DNA of 64,000 bases. Source: Trinickia dinghuensis (lineage in GTDB: Bacteria > Pseudomonadota > Gammaproteobacteria > Burkholderiales > Burkholderiaceae). Both the position numbers and the translations under genes were made by a program. How positions within the stretch are numbered: position 1 is the stretch's first letter; each line of letters begins with the position of its first letter. Of this stretch, positions 1 through 8,895 are shown in pieces. The stretch lies in the NCBI RefSeq assembly GCF_003367175.1, contig NZ_QRGA01000006.1:248001-312000 (forward strand), written 5' to 3'. The notes beneath the pieces are model-generated. The model made no database searches, was not told where the DNA came from, and was given only the letters and a program-made list of their open reading frames with translations.

Positions 1-629
1 GGCGCGCGGCAAACTATGACGGCGACGTGCGCCACGTGCTGGACGAAAAGCTGGCGACTTTGATCGCAGATTATGAGGCTGAGGTCCACCGCGCCGAGAC
101 TGATGCGGCGGCAGCCGCTTGCGAGCCTGCGTGCGGCACGCCTGCCGACGCGGGCAGCGTGCCGGCGCAATGCGCGCCGCGCCGCGGCGCACTGGCAGAA
201 TTGGTCGATCTGCTCGCGAGTCGCGCGAGGGCCGCGACAGCAACCACCGCCGCGCAAAACGAAGCGTCTGCCGCGCGCGACGCACTGTATCCGCATCGGC
301 AGGATCGTTCGCCGGATTTGCCCGTGCTCGACTACTTCCGCGAAACGTGGTCGAAATTCAGCACCGAGAAGCAATTGCGGCAGTCCCTCGAACACGTGCC
401 GGACAAAGCAGGCCCGCTCAATTCGAACAGCCTCATGCATCGCGCCCTCTCGCTGATGCGAGAACTATCTCCCGGTTACCTCCAGCAGTTTCTGTCGTAC
501 GCCGAGGCGCTGTCGTGGATGGAGCAACTGGCCGGCCCAGTCTCGGGTGTAGGCTCGGCGCCCCCACCCGTCGCGGAAATACCGCGCCCGGGCAGCGCGA
601 AGAAGCGCGCGCGGGGTAAAGCACGCTGA
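1..629 (+). CDS. DUF2894 domain protein, 5' end cut by window edge
   Basis: The reading frame is open from the first bases of the window (frame 3) and ends with TGA at 627-629, so the N-terminus is missing. A GTG at 27 exists, but the in-frame residues before it (AANYDGDV) read as genuine coding sequence, so 27 is probably not the true start. The visible part has a charged helical segment, then a conserved block around LDYFRETWSKFSTEKQLRQS and the stretch LNSNSLMHRALSLMRELSP. This is typical of the DUF2894 family, which in Burkholderiaceae lies beside DUF3348, DUF802 and OmpA-like genes. The C-terminus is basic (KKRARGKAR). Function is unknown; the usual neighbourhood suggests an envelope or motility-associated role, which is inference only. 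Confidence 0.75.
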   Translation, partial: RAANYDGDVRHVLDEKLATLIADYEAEVHRAETDAAAAACEPACGTPADAGSVPAQCAPRRGALAELVDLLASRARAATATTAAQNEASAARDALYPHRQDRSPDLPVLDYFRETWSKFSTEKQLRQSLEHVPDKAGPLNSNSLMHRALSLMRELSPGYLQQFLSYAEALSWMEQLAGPVSGVGSAPPPVAEIPRPGSAKKRARGKAR

Positions 630-678
630 CGCTTACGGCGGAAAACCGTCGCCTGAACGCAACAGTCCGTTTGGTACC

Positions 679-3405
679 ATGCAGCCTTTCCATGACAAGC
701 CAACAGCGAACTGCAGCGTGACGCACCGATTCATGACGAACGTACGGGATTTCTGCAGCAAGTGGGTTGGCCACGTAGCCGGGTTGGCCGCGGCGTGCTT
801 CCATCTCGCGGCGGCGCTGATCGGCTTCGTCGCGCAACTAGCGAAACCGGCGCTCGCCCGCGCCTGGTACCACGTGCGGCATCCGACCCGGCGCGGCGTG
901 CTGCTCGCGCTTGCCACACCACCCGCGCTCGTCGTGCTTTATGTGCTCGTGCTGATTCCCTTCACGCCGAGCATCAGCGATATCCGCAAGGCGCGTGTCG
1001 ATCGCCCGGCGCAGATCCTCTCGGCGGACGGCAAGCTGCTGGCCGAGTTCAAGCCGTCGAACCGCAAATGGGTGACGCTGAAGGAAATCTCGCCGCACAT
1101 GGTCGATGCGCTGATCTCGACCGAGGATCATCGCTTTTATCAGCATCACGGTATCGATTGGAAGCGCACCGCGTCCGCGGCGCTGCACAACCTGCTCGGG
1201 GGCCATCGAGAAGGCGGCTCGACGATCACGCAGCAGCTCGCGCGCAATCTGTACCCCGACGAAGTGGGCCGCGCGCCCACGCTCACGCGCAAGATCAAGG
1301 AAGCGATCACCGCGGAAAAGATCGAGATGGCCTACAGCAAGGACCAGATTCTCGAGACCTATCTGAACACGGTGCCGTTCCTGTACAACGCGTACGGCGT
1401 CGAGATGGCGGCGCGCACCTACTTCGACAAATCCGCCGACGATCTGAACATCCTCGAGGCCGCGACGCTCACGGGCATGCTGAAGGGCAACAGCTACTAC
1501 AACCCGGTGATCAACCCCGAGCGTGCGCTGCAGCGGCGCAACACGGTGCTCTCGCAGATGGTCAAGTACGGCAAGCTGTCGCCGGCCGCGTTCGAGAAGC
1601 TGAAGGTCAAGCCGCTCTCCGTCGATTTCGAGCGTCAGGTGGAAGCGCCCGGGCCCGCGCCGCATTTCGCGCAGCAGCTGCGCAAATGGCTGATCGGCTG
1701 GGCCGATGCGAACGGCTACAACATCTACTCGGACGGCCTTATCGTCCATACGACGATCGATTCGCGCCTGCAGGCGATGGCGAACGCGGCGGTCAAGCTG
1801 CAAGGCAATCAGTTGCAGTCGATGGCGAACGCACAATGGAGCGGCCGCGCGGGATGCTCGCCGTCGAACGATCTGTTCAAGACGTTCATGCGCGAATCGC
1901 CCGAGTATCGCAGCGCGCTCGCCGCCGGCCAGAGCGATGCCGACACGCTGAAGCAGCTCGGCACCGACCGCGATTTCATGCACAAGCTTTGTCACGACAA
2001 GACCGAGGTCGAGGCGGGCTTTCTCGCCATCGATCCGCGCAACGGGCAGATCAAGGCCTGGGTAGGCAGCCGCGATTTCACCGACGAGCCGTTCGATCAC
2101 GTGCAGCAAGCGCGCCGCCAGCCGGGCTCGACGTTCAAGCCGTTCGTGTACGGCGCGGCGTTCGCGGCCGGGGCGAAGCCGACCGATACGTTCATCGATC
2201 AGCCGATCGAGATTCCGCTCAAGGGCGGCGAAATCTGGCGTCCGAACGACGACGAGCCGCCGACCAATAAGCCGATGACGCTGCGCAATGCGCTTGCGTA
2301 CTCGAACAACCGCGTCACCGCGCAACTGATCGAGCAGATCGGCCCGGATCGCGTCGCGCGTTTGGCTCGGAAGATGGGCGTGCGCGACAGCACGCTCGAT
2401 CCGGTGCCCTCGCTCGCGCTCGGGACGAGCCCTGTGACGGTCAAGGAAATGGTGTCGGCCTACGCGACGATCGCTAACGACGGCGCGTATCTCGAGCCGC
2501 GCATGGTTACGAGCATCGACGACCGCAACGGCAACGTGCTCGCGCAGTTCGAGCCTGCGTCGCCGGAACAGGCGTTGCCGGTCGCGGCGGATCGCACGCT
2601 GATCGACGTGATGCGCGACGTCGTCAATCGCGGCACCGGTGCGAGCATCCGCTCGCGCTTCGGCATTCGCGCGGACGTGGCGGGCAAGACGGGCACGACT
2701 CAGGACAATGCCGACGGCTGGTTCATCCTGATGCAGCCGCAACTCGTGGCCGGCGCGTGGGTCGGCTTCGACGACGGCCGCGTGACGCTCGGCAACAATC
2801 ATTTGAGCGAGGGCGCGCACACGGCGTTGCCGATCGTCGGCGATTTCTTTCAGCGTGCGCTGCACGCGCGGCTGATCGATTCGCGCGTGCGCTTCGATAC
2901 CGAGGTACAGCCGAGCGAGTTCGAGGTGTTCCGCGACAAGCTGCGCGCGTGGATGGCGTGGTTGTCCGGGTCGAAGCCGCAAGCACCGGCCGCGCCAGCG
3001 CCGGTGCATCATGCGCCGCCGGTCGTGAAACCGGTCGCGCCGTCCTCGGCGCCATCGCCTGCGCCAGCTCCCTCTCCGGCAGCGCCGACCTCCACAGTCG
3101 CGCCGGGTTCGTCGGGGTTGCCGCCTTCACCGTCCCAGCCTCCGGCACCCTTGCCTGCCTCCGAACCACCGCTGATCGGGGTGCCGGCTAGCGGTGCGCC
3201 GACTGCCCCGTCCGGGACTGCGACGCCAGGCGCGACGGGCGGCGCGGCGCCGCAGCTTGCGCCGACCATCCTGCCGCCGGGTTCGGGCGAGTTGCCGGCC
3301 ACCGGTGCGCCGCACGGGACCGGCGGGTTCCCGCCGGCAGGCGCGGGATCGTCGCCGACCCCGACGCCCGACGTGCCGGAAACGGCGCCGTCGGGGGGCT
3401 CTTGA
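679..3405 (+). CDS. Class A penicillin-binding protein (PBP1A-like)
   Basis: Bifunctional peptidoglycan synthase that polymerises lipid II and cross-links stem peptides at the outer face of the inner membrane. One membrane anchor lies at about residues 73-95. The glycosyltransferase domain follows, with catalytic E149 in STEDHRFYQHHGID and the GGSTITQQLARN motif. The transpeptidase domain has S484-T-F-K, S542-N-N and K670-T-G. The last ~150 residues are an extreme Pro/Ala/Ser/Gly-rich tail, probably disordered and periplasmic. The protein is 908 aa, longer than the usual 750-850 aa because of this tail. An ATG at 733 (MTNVRDF) is an alternative start; neither has a convincing Shine-Dalgarno. 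It stands alone, 49 bp after the DUF2894 gene. It is distinct from the PBP1C encoded at 10.7-13.2 kb. Confidence 0.93.
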   Translation: MQPFHDKPTANCSVTHRFMTNVRDFCSKWVGHVAGLAAACFHLAAALIGFVAQLAKPALARAWYHVRHPTRRGVLLALATPPALVVLYVLVLIPFTPSISDIRKARVDRPAQILSADGKLLAEFKPSNRKWVTLKEISPHMVDALISTEDHRFYQHHGIDWKRTASAALHNLLGGHREGGSTITQQLARNLYPDEVGRAPTLTRKIKEAITAEKIEMAYSKDQILETYLNTVPFLYNAYGVEMAARTYFDKSADDLNILEAATLTGMLKGNSYYNPVINPERALQRRNTVLSQMVKYGKLSPAAFEKLKVKPLSVDFERQVEAPGPAPHFAQQLRKWLIGWADANGYNIYSDGLIVHTTIDSRLQAMANAAVKLQGNQLQSMANAQWSGRAGCSPSNDLFKTFMRESPEYRSALAAGQSDADTLKQLGTDRDFMHKLCHDKTEVEAGFLAIDPRNGQIKAWVGSRDFTDEPFDHVQQARRQPGSTFKPFVYGAAFAAGAKPTDTFIDQPIEIPLKGGEIWRPNDDEPPTNKPMTLRNALAYSNNRVTAQLIEQIGPDRVARLARKMGVRDSTLDPVPSLALGTSPVTVKEMVSAYATIANDGAYLEPRMVTSIDDRNGNVLAQFEPASPEQALPVAADRTLIDVMRDVVNRGTGASIRSRFGIRADVAGKTGTTQDNADGWFILMQPQLVAGAWVGFDDGRVTLGNNHLSEGAHTALPIVGDFFQRALHARLIDSRVRFDTEVQPSEFEVFRDKLRAWMAWLSGSKPQAPAAPAPVHHAPPVVKPVAPSSAPSPAPAPSPAAPTSTVAPGSSGLPPSPSQPPAPLPASEPPLIGVPASGAPTAPSGTATPGATGGAAPQLAPTILPPGSGELPATGAPHGTGGFPPAGAGSSPTPTPDVPETAPSGGS

Positions 3406-3427
3406 TTGGTTGAGCCTTCGCCCGGCT

Positions 3428-3446
3428 GCCCCCGCTTTTAGGGGGC
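3428..3446 (+). terminator. Possible weak terminator hairpin after the PBP gene
   Basis: GCCCCC (3428-3433) can pair with GGGGGC (3441-3446) across a GCTTTTA loop, 23 bases after the PBP stop. There is no T tract on the 3' side, so intrinsic termination is doubtful. The rest of the 216-base gap to the next gene contains nothing else I recognise. Confidence 0.25.
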
Positions 3447-3621
3447 GCTTCACCTTCCGGCTAGGGTTGCAACGCTACAAAATATCTGCAATACGAGTAT
3501 TTGCCCGATAGCTGCATTGCAGATAAAAGTAAAAAACTTCCACGGCCCCAAGCGAATTTCTCGCCGCCCTACTAGAATTGCTGCTTTGCGGGTAAACACC
3601 CCTTGATCACGGCAGTCGGCA

Positions 3622-4830
3622 ATGCACCAGATTGAAGCAGCAAAGAACAAGACGGCCTGGGTCATCCTGGCTTTGGCGGTCGGCGGCTTCGCGATCGGCG
3701 TGACCGAATTCGCGACGATGAGCGTCTTGCCGCTATTCGCCCAAGGGCTCGGCATCAGTGCGCCGGTGGCGGGCCACGTGATCAGCGCTTACGCGTTGGG
3801 CGTGGTGGTCGGCGCACCGGCACTCGCCGTGCTCGGCGCGCGGCTCGACCGCCGCGATCTGCTGATTGCCTTGATGGCATTGTTCGTCGTAGGCAATACG
3901 CTGAGCGCGCTCGCGCCGAGCTATCACTGGATGCTCCTGTTCCGTTTCATCAGCGGATTGCCGCATGGGGCCTATTTCGGCGTGGCGGCACTCGTCGCGA
4001 CCTCGCTCGTGCCAGCGAACCGCCGCACCGCGGTCGTAGGCCGCGTGTTCCTCGGGCTCACGTTCGCCACGATCGTCGGCGTGCCGTTCGCGAACTGGCT
4101 CGGCCATGCCCTCGGCTGGCGCTGGAGTTTCGGCTTCGCGGCGTTGATGGGCGCGGTCACGATGACGTGTGTGCGGCTGTGGGCACCGTCGACTCCACCA
4201 GCAGCCGATGCGAGCCCGCTGCGCGAACTGAACGCGCTCAAGCGCACGCAGGTCTGGTACACGCTCGGCATCGGCGCAATCGGTTTCGGCGGCCTGTTCG
4301 CGGTCTATACGTATCTAGCGAACGTGCTCACGTCCGTCACGCATGCCTCGGTGGGCGCCTCGTCGCTCGTGCTCAGTGTCTTCGGCATCGGAATGACGAT
4401 CGGCAACGTCGTCGTGCCGATGTTCGCGGATCGCGCGGTGATGCGCACGGCCGGGCTCCTGCTCGTCTGGAGTGCGCTGACGCTGCTCGCCTTTCCGCTC
4501 GCGGCCCCCAACATCTGGACGATCTCGGCGGACGTCTTCTTGATCGGCGTGGGCGGCTCGCTCGGCACCGTGCTGCAGATCCGCTTGATGGATGTCGCCG
4601 AAGATGCGCAAAGCCTGGCCGCCGCGCTCAATCATTCGGCGTTCAACACGGCCAATGCACTGGGGCCGTTTCTCGGTGGCCTCGCGATCGCGGGCGGATT
4701 CGGCTGGACTTCTCCGGGATGGGTGGGCGCGCTGCTCGCCGTCGCCGGTCTAGGGATCTGGGCGATGGCGGGCGTGGCTCAGCGCAATGCCGATCGCAAG
4801 GCGGCGCTGTTGGAGCGCCGCTCCGCCTGA
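3622..4830 (+). CDS. MFS transporter, DHA1 drug/sugar efflux type
   Basis: Twelve-helix proton-driven exporter of the inner membrane, 402 aa, the usual length for the family. The first helix carries the GGFAIGVTEFATMSVLP segment typical of the AraJ/YdhP-like DHA1 branch, with the conserved acidic residue in TEF. ARLDRRDLL matches the loop 2-3 motif A position, and RFISGLPHGAYFG matches the helix 4 region. The substrate cannot be named; relatives export arabinose, chloramphenicol or purine nucleosides. It stands alone, with a 216-base leader region upstream and a small unknown gene 91 bases downstream. The family assignment is firm and the substrate is unknown. Confidence 0.9.
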   Translation: MHQIEAAKNKTAWVILALAVGGFAIGVTEFATMSVLPLFAQGLGISAPVAGHVISAYALGVVVGAPALAVLGARLDRRDLLIALMALFVVGNTLSALAPSYHWMLLFRFISGLPHGAYFGVAALVATSLVPANRRTAVVGRVFLGLTFATIVGVPFANWLGHALGWRWSFGFAALMGAVTMTCVRLWAPSTPPAADASPLRELNALKRTQVWYTLGIGAIGFGGLFAVYTYLANVLTSVTHASVGASSLVLSVFGIGMTIGNVVVPMFADRAVMRTAGLLLVWSALTLLAFPLAAPNIWTISADVFLIGVGGSLGTVLQIRLMDVAEDAQSLAAALNHSAFNTANALGPFLGGLAIAGGFGWTSPGWVGALLAVAGLGIWAMAGVAQRNADRKAALLERRSA

Positions 4831-4921
4831 GAGGCATGGACGGCGACGCACCGAAATCCGCTCGAAACCGAGCGAACTCGCCCCTGCTCTATCCTCACTT
4901 TCCCCCACTATCGAGGCGCTC

Positions 4922-5188
4922 ATGAGCGATACACAAACCCTTGCCAAGCTCGCGCAGGTGATCGGCGCGCAGCTCACCGCACAACAACTGGCGTATGCAC
5001 AACTCGTCAAGCAACTCGAGGAGAAGGGTGTCCTCAGTGCCGACGAGGTAGCGAAGAACCTCGAGCTATCCGCGGCAATGATTCCATCGGAAACGCTCAA
5101 TGCCGACGGGCTCGAGAAAGCGCTCTACCAGATCGCTGGAATGGTTCGCGCGGCAACGGCCAAGCCCGCTTCTCCGGACTCGCAATAG
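4922..5188 (+). CDS. Small uncharacterised helical protein (88 aa)
   Basis: I do not recognise this family. The start is ATG 4922, chosen because GAGG lies 8 bases upstream; an earlier in-frame start would extend into sequence that does not look coding. The product (MSDTQTLAKLAQVIGAQLTAQQ...) is rich in Leu, Ala and Gln and probably forms helices with amphipathic character, followed by a short Ala/Pro/Ser tail. It has no signal peptide, membrane segment or Cys/His cluster. The stop codon TAG is the first point of contact with a hexanucleotide repeat array that begins at 5187. It may be cotranscribed with the MFS gene 91 bases upstream. Confidence 0.6.
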   Translation: MSDTQTLAKLAQVIGAQLTAQQLAYAQLVKQLEEKGVLSADEVAKNLELSAAMIPSETLNADGLEKALYQIAGMVRAATAKPASPDSQ

Positions 5189-5240
5189 CTGGAGCTGGAG
5201 CTGGAGCTGGAGCTGGAGCTGGAGCTGGAGCTGGAGCTGG
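5187..5240. repeat. Hexanucleotide tandem repeat (AGCTGG)9
   Basis: Nine perfect, contiguous copies of AGCTGG from 5187 to 5240, ending in AGCCGA. The array overlaps the last two bases of the stop codon of the preceding 88-aa gene, so it lies in that gene's 3' untranslated region. It also lies about 75 bases past the 3' end of the leftward gene at 5315-5620. A six-base unit cannot shift a reading frame. Copy number is expected to vary between strains through slippage. Confidence 0.95.
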
Positions 5241-5314
5241 AGCCGAAGTTGGAATGAAGTCCGCGGCTGGGTGCCGCGGCACCGTATGCAGTGGGAATCG
5301 CCAGCGGGCCCGTG

Positions 5315-5620
5315 CTATTTCCACTTCGCGCCGAGCGCCTCCAACCCGGCTTTCTGCAGGTCTTCAGGCAGCATCACGACGCGAAACTCACAGTCGGCGT
5401 TGAACGTCAGAAACCACGGCTCAGCGAATGCGGGAATCTGCGACGGATCATCGAGGTTGACGACGAGGACAGCTCCGCGTCCTCTGCTTTGCTCAGTAAA
5501 ATAGGCCGCTTCCGGTTTCATCGCATCGAGTATCTTCGCCATCACCTCCCCGATGGTGCCGTCGCGCACGAAAGCATTGAACGGCTCGTGGGGGATATGT
5601 ACGTTCAGAAGCATGCGCAT
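5315..5620 (-). CDS. Small conserved protein (101 aa), probable alpha+beta dimeric-barrel type
   Basis: The start ATG at 5620 is preceded by a good AGGAGA Shine-Dalgarno. The sequence (MRMLLNVHIPHEPFNAFVRDG...) belongs to a small proteobacterial family that I recall being labelled in databases as panthothenate-synthetase-like or DUF3303-like. It is far too short to be pantothenate synthetase, and that label should not be trusted. Conserved elements are PHEPFN near the N-terminus, KPEAAYFTE in the middle, and EPWFLTFNADCEFRVVM near the end. Size and pattern suggest a ferredoxin-like or dimeric alpha+beta fold. It is divergent from kup, with 152 bases between the starts. Function unknown. Confidence 0.65.
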   Translation of the reverse strand: MRMLLNVHIPHEPFNAFVRDGTIGEVMAKILDAMKPEAAYFTEQSRGRGAVLVVNLDDPSQIPAFAEPWFLTFNADCEFRVVMLPEDLQKAGLEALGAKWK

Positions 5621-5772
5621 GGTCGTTCTCCTTGCGTAAGGCTTTAAAAGAACTCATCGAGCCTTCGAGCATAAGAGATCCACGTTGCCGCTTTAGTGGG
5701 CGCGGCAACACAGCGCGTCGATCGGTCCGGAAATTGCTGCGACGGCATCGCACAATCCTCTCGCGTGGAAAA

Positions 5773-7689
5773 ATGCCTGAACAGCAGCGGGATCGAAGCG
5801 AGAACGCATCGCCTCACCACAATCCAAGCAGCGGCGCGCTCGTAATCGGCGCGCTAGGCGTCGTGTTCGGCGATATCGGCACGAGCCCCATCTATGCGTT
5901 GCGTCAAGCCGTCGTCGACGCGAATTCGATCGACGTGCAGCTCGTCATGGGCGCGCTGTCGATGATCGTTTGGGCCGTCGTGATCGTCGTCATGCTGAAG
6001 TACGCGTGGTATGTGATGCGCGCGGACAACGAAGGCGAAGGCGGGATCATCGCACTGACGGCCCTCGTCAGATCGGGCTACGAGGAGGCCGGGCGGAAGG
6101 TGCCGCAAGCGCTGCTGCTCGCGGGACTCTTCGGCGCCGCGATGTTTTATGGCGATTCGATCGTGACCCCAGCCGTATCCGTGTTGTCGGCCGTCGAAGG
6201 ACTGAGCGAAATCAGCCCGTCTTTCGAGCCGTGGATCGTGCCGATCGCGGCAATCATCCTGACCGCGCTCTTTTCTTTCCAGCGGCGCGGCAGTTCGGTC
6301 GTCGGGCGAGCATTCGGTCCCGTGATGGCCGCATGGTTCCTATCCCTTGCCGCGATCGGGCTGTATCGGGTCGCCCAACATCCCGAAGTATTGCGCGCGC
6401 TGTCGCCCCGATGGGCCATTTCGCTGATGGCGGGCCATCCGCAATGGGCATTCACGATTCTCGCCGCTGTGATTCTCGCACTGACGGGAGCGGAAGCCCT
6501 GTACGCCGACGTCGGTCACTTCGGACGCCGCGCGATCCGCATCGCGCTCATCGTCATCGTGTTTCCGTCGATCATCATCGGTTACTTCGGGCAGGCGGCG
6601 ACCCTATTGTTCGTGCCCGGCGCCGCTCGTCAGCCGTTCTTCCACGCGGCGCCATCGTGGGCGCTCATACCTAGCGTCATCATCGCGATGCTCGCGACGA
6701 TCATCGCTTCGCAAGCCGTGATTTCCGGAGCGTTTTCGATGACGAGCCAGGCGATCGAACTGGGCTTTCTGCCGCGTTTGCGAGTGATCGAAACGTCCAA
6801 GGAGCAACGCGGGCAGGTGTATGCGCCCGCCGTCAACGTCATCCTGTTCGTTGCCGTGCTGTTTCTCGTGCTGACTTTTCGAAGCTCGTCGAAGCTGACT
6901 TCGGCTTACGGTATTGCAGTCGGCATCACGATGCTGATCACCACCATTCAAATGATCAGCGTGTCGCGCAACGTCTGGCATTGGCCCGGCTATCGCGTGG
7001 CGCTCGTGAGCGTACCGCTGCTCGTCGTCGACCTGATGCTGGTGTCCGCGAACGTTCCGAAGATCGTTTCCGGAGGCTGGTTTCCGATCGCCGTGGGGCT
7101 GGTCCTTTTCATCTTGATGTCGACCTGGAATCGCGGGCGCGAGATTGCCGCGACGAGCGCGAACGACGCCGATCCGCTCGATGCGTTTTTGCGCGACGCG
7201 CTGGCGGGCCCTGACCGTCCGGCGCGCGTGCCCGGCACGGCCGTTTATCCGGGAAACGTATCGGGAATGACGCCGGCCGCATTCAAAAGCAACATCCGGC
7301 ACAATCGCGTGCTGCACGAGACGACGATCTTCTTCGCCAACATATCGGAGTCCGCGCCGCGGATCGATGATAAAACACGCATCGACGTGCGAGACCTCGG
7401 CAACGGGTGCTTCGAGGTCATTGCGCATCATGGATTCGTCGAGCGTCCTAATTTGCCGCGGCTGCTCGAATCGCTGGCCGGACGATTCGACGGCTGGCGC
7501 TACGATCCTCGGCGCACCACGTTTTTCTTGCCGCGCGATGAAATGATCAATGAGCGTTCGCACGGCCGCATGATGCATTGGCGCGAAGCGCTCTTCGGAC
7601 AGATGTCGTTTCATTCCACCCCCAGCGCCGAATACTATGGGCTTCGCGCGCAGGATGTCGTTGAATTGGGCGTGCAGGTCGCGCTTTAG
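5773..7689 (+). CDS. kup: KUP-family potassium uptake transporter
   Basis: Inner-membrane K+/H+ symporter. The ATG at 5773 (MPEQQRD) is preferred, giving 638 aa, close to the usual ~620-680; the frame is open further upstream, but that part is Arg-rich and unlike the family. The signature GVVFGDIGTSPIYAL at about residues 29-43 begins the first helix. About twelve membrane helices follow to roughly residue 440, then a soluble C-terminal domain that includes ISESAPRIDDKTRIDVRDLG. The conserved GEGGI motif follows helix 2. It stands alone, divergent from the small gene at 5315-5620. A 78-base piece of a related kup gene is found 2.6 kb downstream at 10063-10140, so a second copy once lay nearby. 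Confidence 0.93.
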   Translation: MPEQQRDRSENASPHHNPSSGALVIGALGVVFGDIGTSPIYALRQAVVDANSIDVQLVMGALSMIVWAVVIVVMLKYAWYVMRADNEGEGGIIALTALVRSGYEEAGRKVPQALLLAGLFGAAMFYGDSIVTPAVSVLSAVEGLSEISPSFEPWIVPIAAIILTALFSFQRRGSSVVGRAFGPVMAAWFLSLAAIGLYRVAQHPEVLRALSPRWAISLMAGHPQWAFTILAAVILALTGAEALYADVGHFGRRAIRIALIVIVFPSIIIGYFGQAATLLFVPGAARQPFFHAAPSWALIPSVIIAMLATIIASQAVISGAFSMTSQAIELGFLPRLRVIETSKEQRGQVYAPAVNVILFVAVLFLVLTFRSSSKLTSAYGIAVGITMLITTIQMISVSRNVWHWPGYRVALVSVPLLVVDLMLVSANVPKIVSGGWFPIAVGLVLFILMSTWNRGREIAATSANDADPLDAFLRDALAGPDRPARVPGTAVYPGNVSGMTPAAFKSNIRHNRVLHETTIFFANISESAPRIDDKTRIDVRDLGNGCFEVIAHHGFVERPNLPRLLESLAGRFDGWRYDPRRTTFFLPRDEMINERSHGRMMHWREALFGQMSFHSTPSAEYYGLRAQDVVELGVQVAL

Positions 7690-7826
7690 ATCTTCCCGTT
7701 ACGCCGGCTGATCGATGCGACCGCACAGCACGCGATTCACCTGCGTCATCGCAGAATCCCCACTCGCGCCATAGACACGAAATTCCTGCAGTGAGCGTGG
7801 CCATCGGCGCGCTAGTGTTCGTGCTA

Positions 7827-8789
7827 TCAGTGTTTGTGTTTGTGTTTGTCTTTGCCTTTGCGTGAGACAGAGCGCTGGCCGGCAGCCTTTGGCAAGCGCC
7901 GAGGATTGGCAAGGAGCTCGATCAGCCGTGTCTCGCATGCGGAATACGCATACCCACGCCGCTGCGAGACCATGAAGGTGAGCGGGCGCATGTGCCAAGC
8001 GCGCCTTTGGAGTTCGACAAGTGCTCCACTCGCGAGGTCTTCCGCCACCAGATGATGCGGCATGTGCCCCCAGCACAAGCTCCCCCTGAGCAGATCATGC
8101 TTCGCGCCGAGGTCATTCACCCGCCACTGGCGCTCACTGGCAACCCCCTGTTGGGTCTTTTCCGCATCGGGCTGATTGTCGGTTACGACGAGCTGGATGT
8201 GCCGGCCAAATTCCTCCCGCGGGATCGGCCCCGCGATTGCGGCCAGCGGATGCGATGGCGCACAGACAGTCACCATTTGCGCTTCGCATAAATGCTGCCT
8301 TTCTACGGTAGCGGGGCTCAGCTCCGGCACATCCATGATCGTCACCGCCAATCCACACGTGCCTTCAAGAACCAAACGCTCCCCGTCTGGCATGGTCGTC
8401 ATACGCAGATTGATTGCAACCGTCGGAAAGTCCGACTGCAGGGTGCGCAGGCATTCAATCAGGTGCGCACGCGGAAAATAGGTATCCACGGCGATCGAGA
8501 CCTGTGGGACCCCGGCTTCGGCAATCGAAACCGCGCGCATCTTCATTTCCTCGGTGCGTGAGATCACCCCACGAGCATCGGGCAGGAGGCTGCGGCCCGC
8601 GGCCGTCAGCGTCGCTTTGCGCGTGTTGCGCTCGAACAGCACCACATCAAAGGCACTCTCGAGCGCGTTGATCGCGTGACTGATCGCCGACGGTGCACGC
8701 TTCAGCTCCCGTGCAGCCCCCGAAAAACTTCCTTGGTCACATACGGCGACGAAAGCCCGGAGTTGATTGATGGTGACGTTGTCGAGCAT
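7827..8789 (-). CDS. LysR-type transcriptional regulator with Lys/His-repeat tail
   Basis: 320 aa. The N-terminal winged helix-turn-helix (NQLRAFVAVCDQGSFSGAARELKRAPSAIS region, residues ~8-65) is followed by the effector-binding domain. It is divergent from the SDR gene at 8896, with 106 bases between, the classical arrangement for a LysR activator of its neighbour. The end of the protein is odd: the last ten residues are KGKDKHKHKH, encoded by a decaying hexanucleotide repeat at 7830-7859, with the stop codon directly after it. Typical LysR proteins stop near 300 residues. The tail may be an accidental extension by slippage or a metal- or nucleic-acid-binding appendage; the sequence cannot tell which. 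The effector is unknown. Confidence 0.9.
   Translation of the reverse strand: MLDNVTINQLRAFVAVCDQGSFSGAARELKRAPSAISHAINALESAFDVVLFERNTRKATLTAAGRSLLPDARGVISRTEEMKMRAVSIAEAGVPQVSIAVDTYFPRAHLIECLRTLQSDFPTVAINLRMTTMPDGERLVLEGTCGLAVTIMDVPELSPATVERQHLCEAQMVTVCAPSHPLAAIAGPIPREEFGRHIQLVVTDNQPDAEKTQQGVASERQWRVNDLGAKHDLLRGSLCWGHMPHHLVAEDLASGALVELQRRAWHMRPLTFMVSQRRGYAYSACETRLIELLANPRRLPKAAGQRSVSRKGKDKHKHKH
7830..7859. repeat. Hexanucleotide repeat encoding the LysR Lys/His tail
   Basis: Three perfect GTGTTT units (7830-7847) followed by two decayed ones (GTCTTT, GCCTTT). On the minus strand they read AAACAC, giving alternating Lys and His codons up to the stop at 7827-7829. Unit gain or loss would add or remove Lys-His pairs without changing frame. 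Confidence 0.85.
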
Positions 8790-8833
8790 GGATATCCAAA
8801 AAGTAGATGGTACTTATAGATATTTAGTCAATT

Positions 8834-8845
8834 GGCTTCATGAAG
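8834..8845. promoter_or_regulatory. Palindrome in the LysR/SDR divergent promoter
   Basis: GCTTCATGAAGC is a perfect 12-base palindrome, 45 bases from the LysR start and 51 bases from the SDR start. Its position fits a LysR binding site, though it does not show the usual T-N11-A spacing. Confidence 0.35.
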
Positions 8846-8895
8846 CAAGCGCTCCAGAATGGTGTTTGTCGCTTTTGTTTCGAAGGATGCATGAC

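Noticed and set aside
838..3012. A 724-residue Arg-rich open frame antisense to the PBP gene
   Set aside because: High-GC antisense shadow; composition is dominated by Arg, His and Val, and no family is recognisable.
5187..5240. CRISPR array
   Set aside because: Units are six bases and contiguous, with no spacers and no cas genes in the window.
5315..5620. Pantothenate synthetase, a label I recall for this small family
   Set aside because: At 101 aa it lacks the nucleotidyltransferase fold and HxGH motif of PanC.
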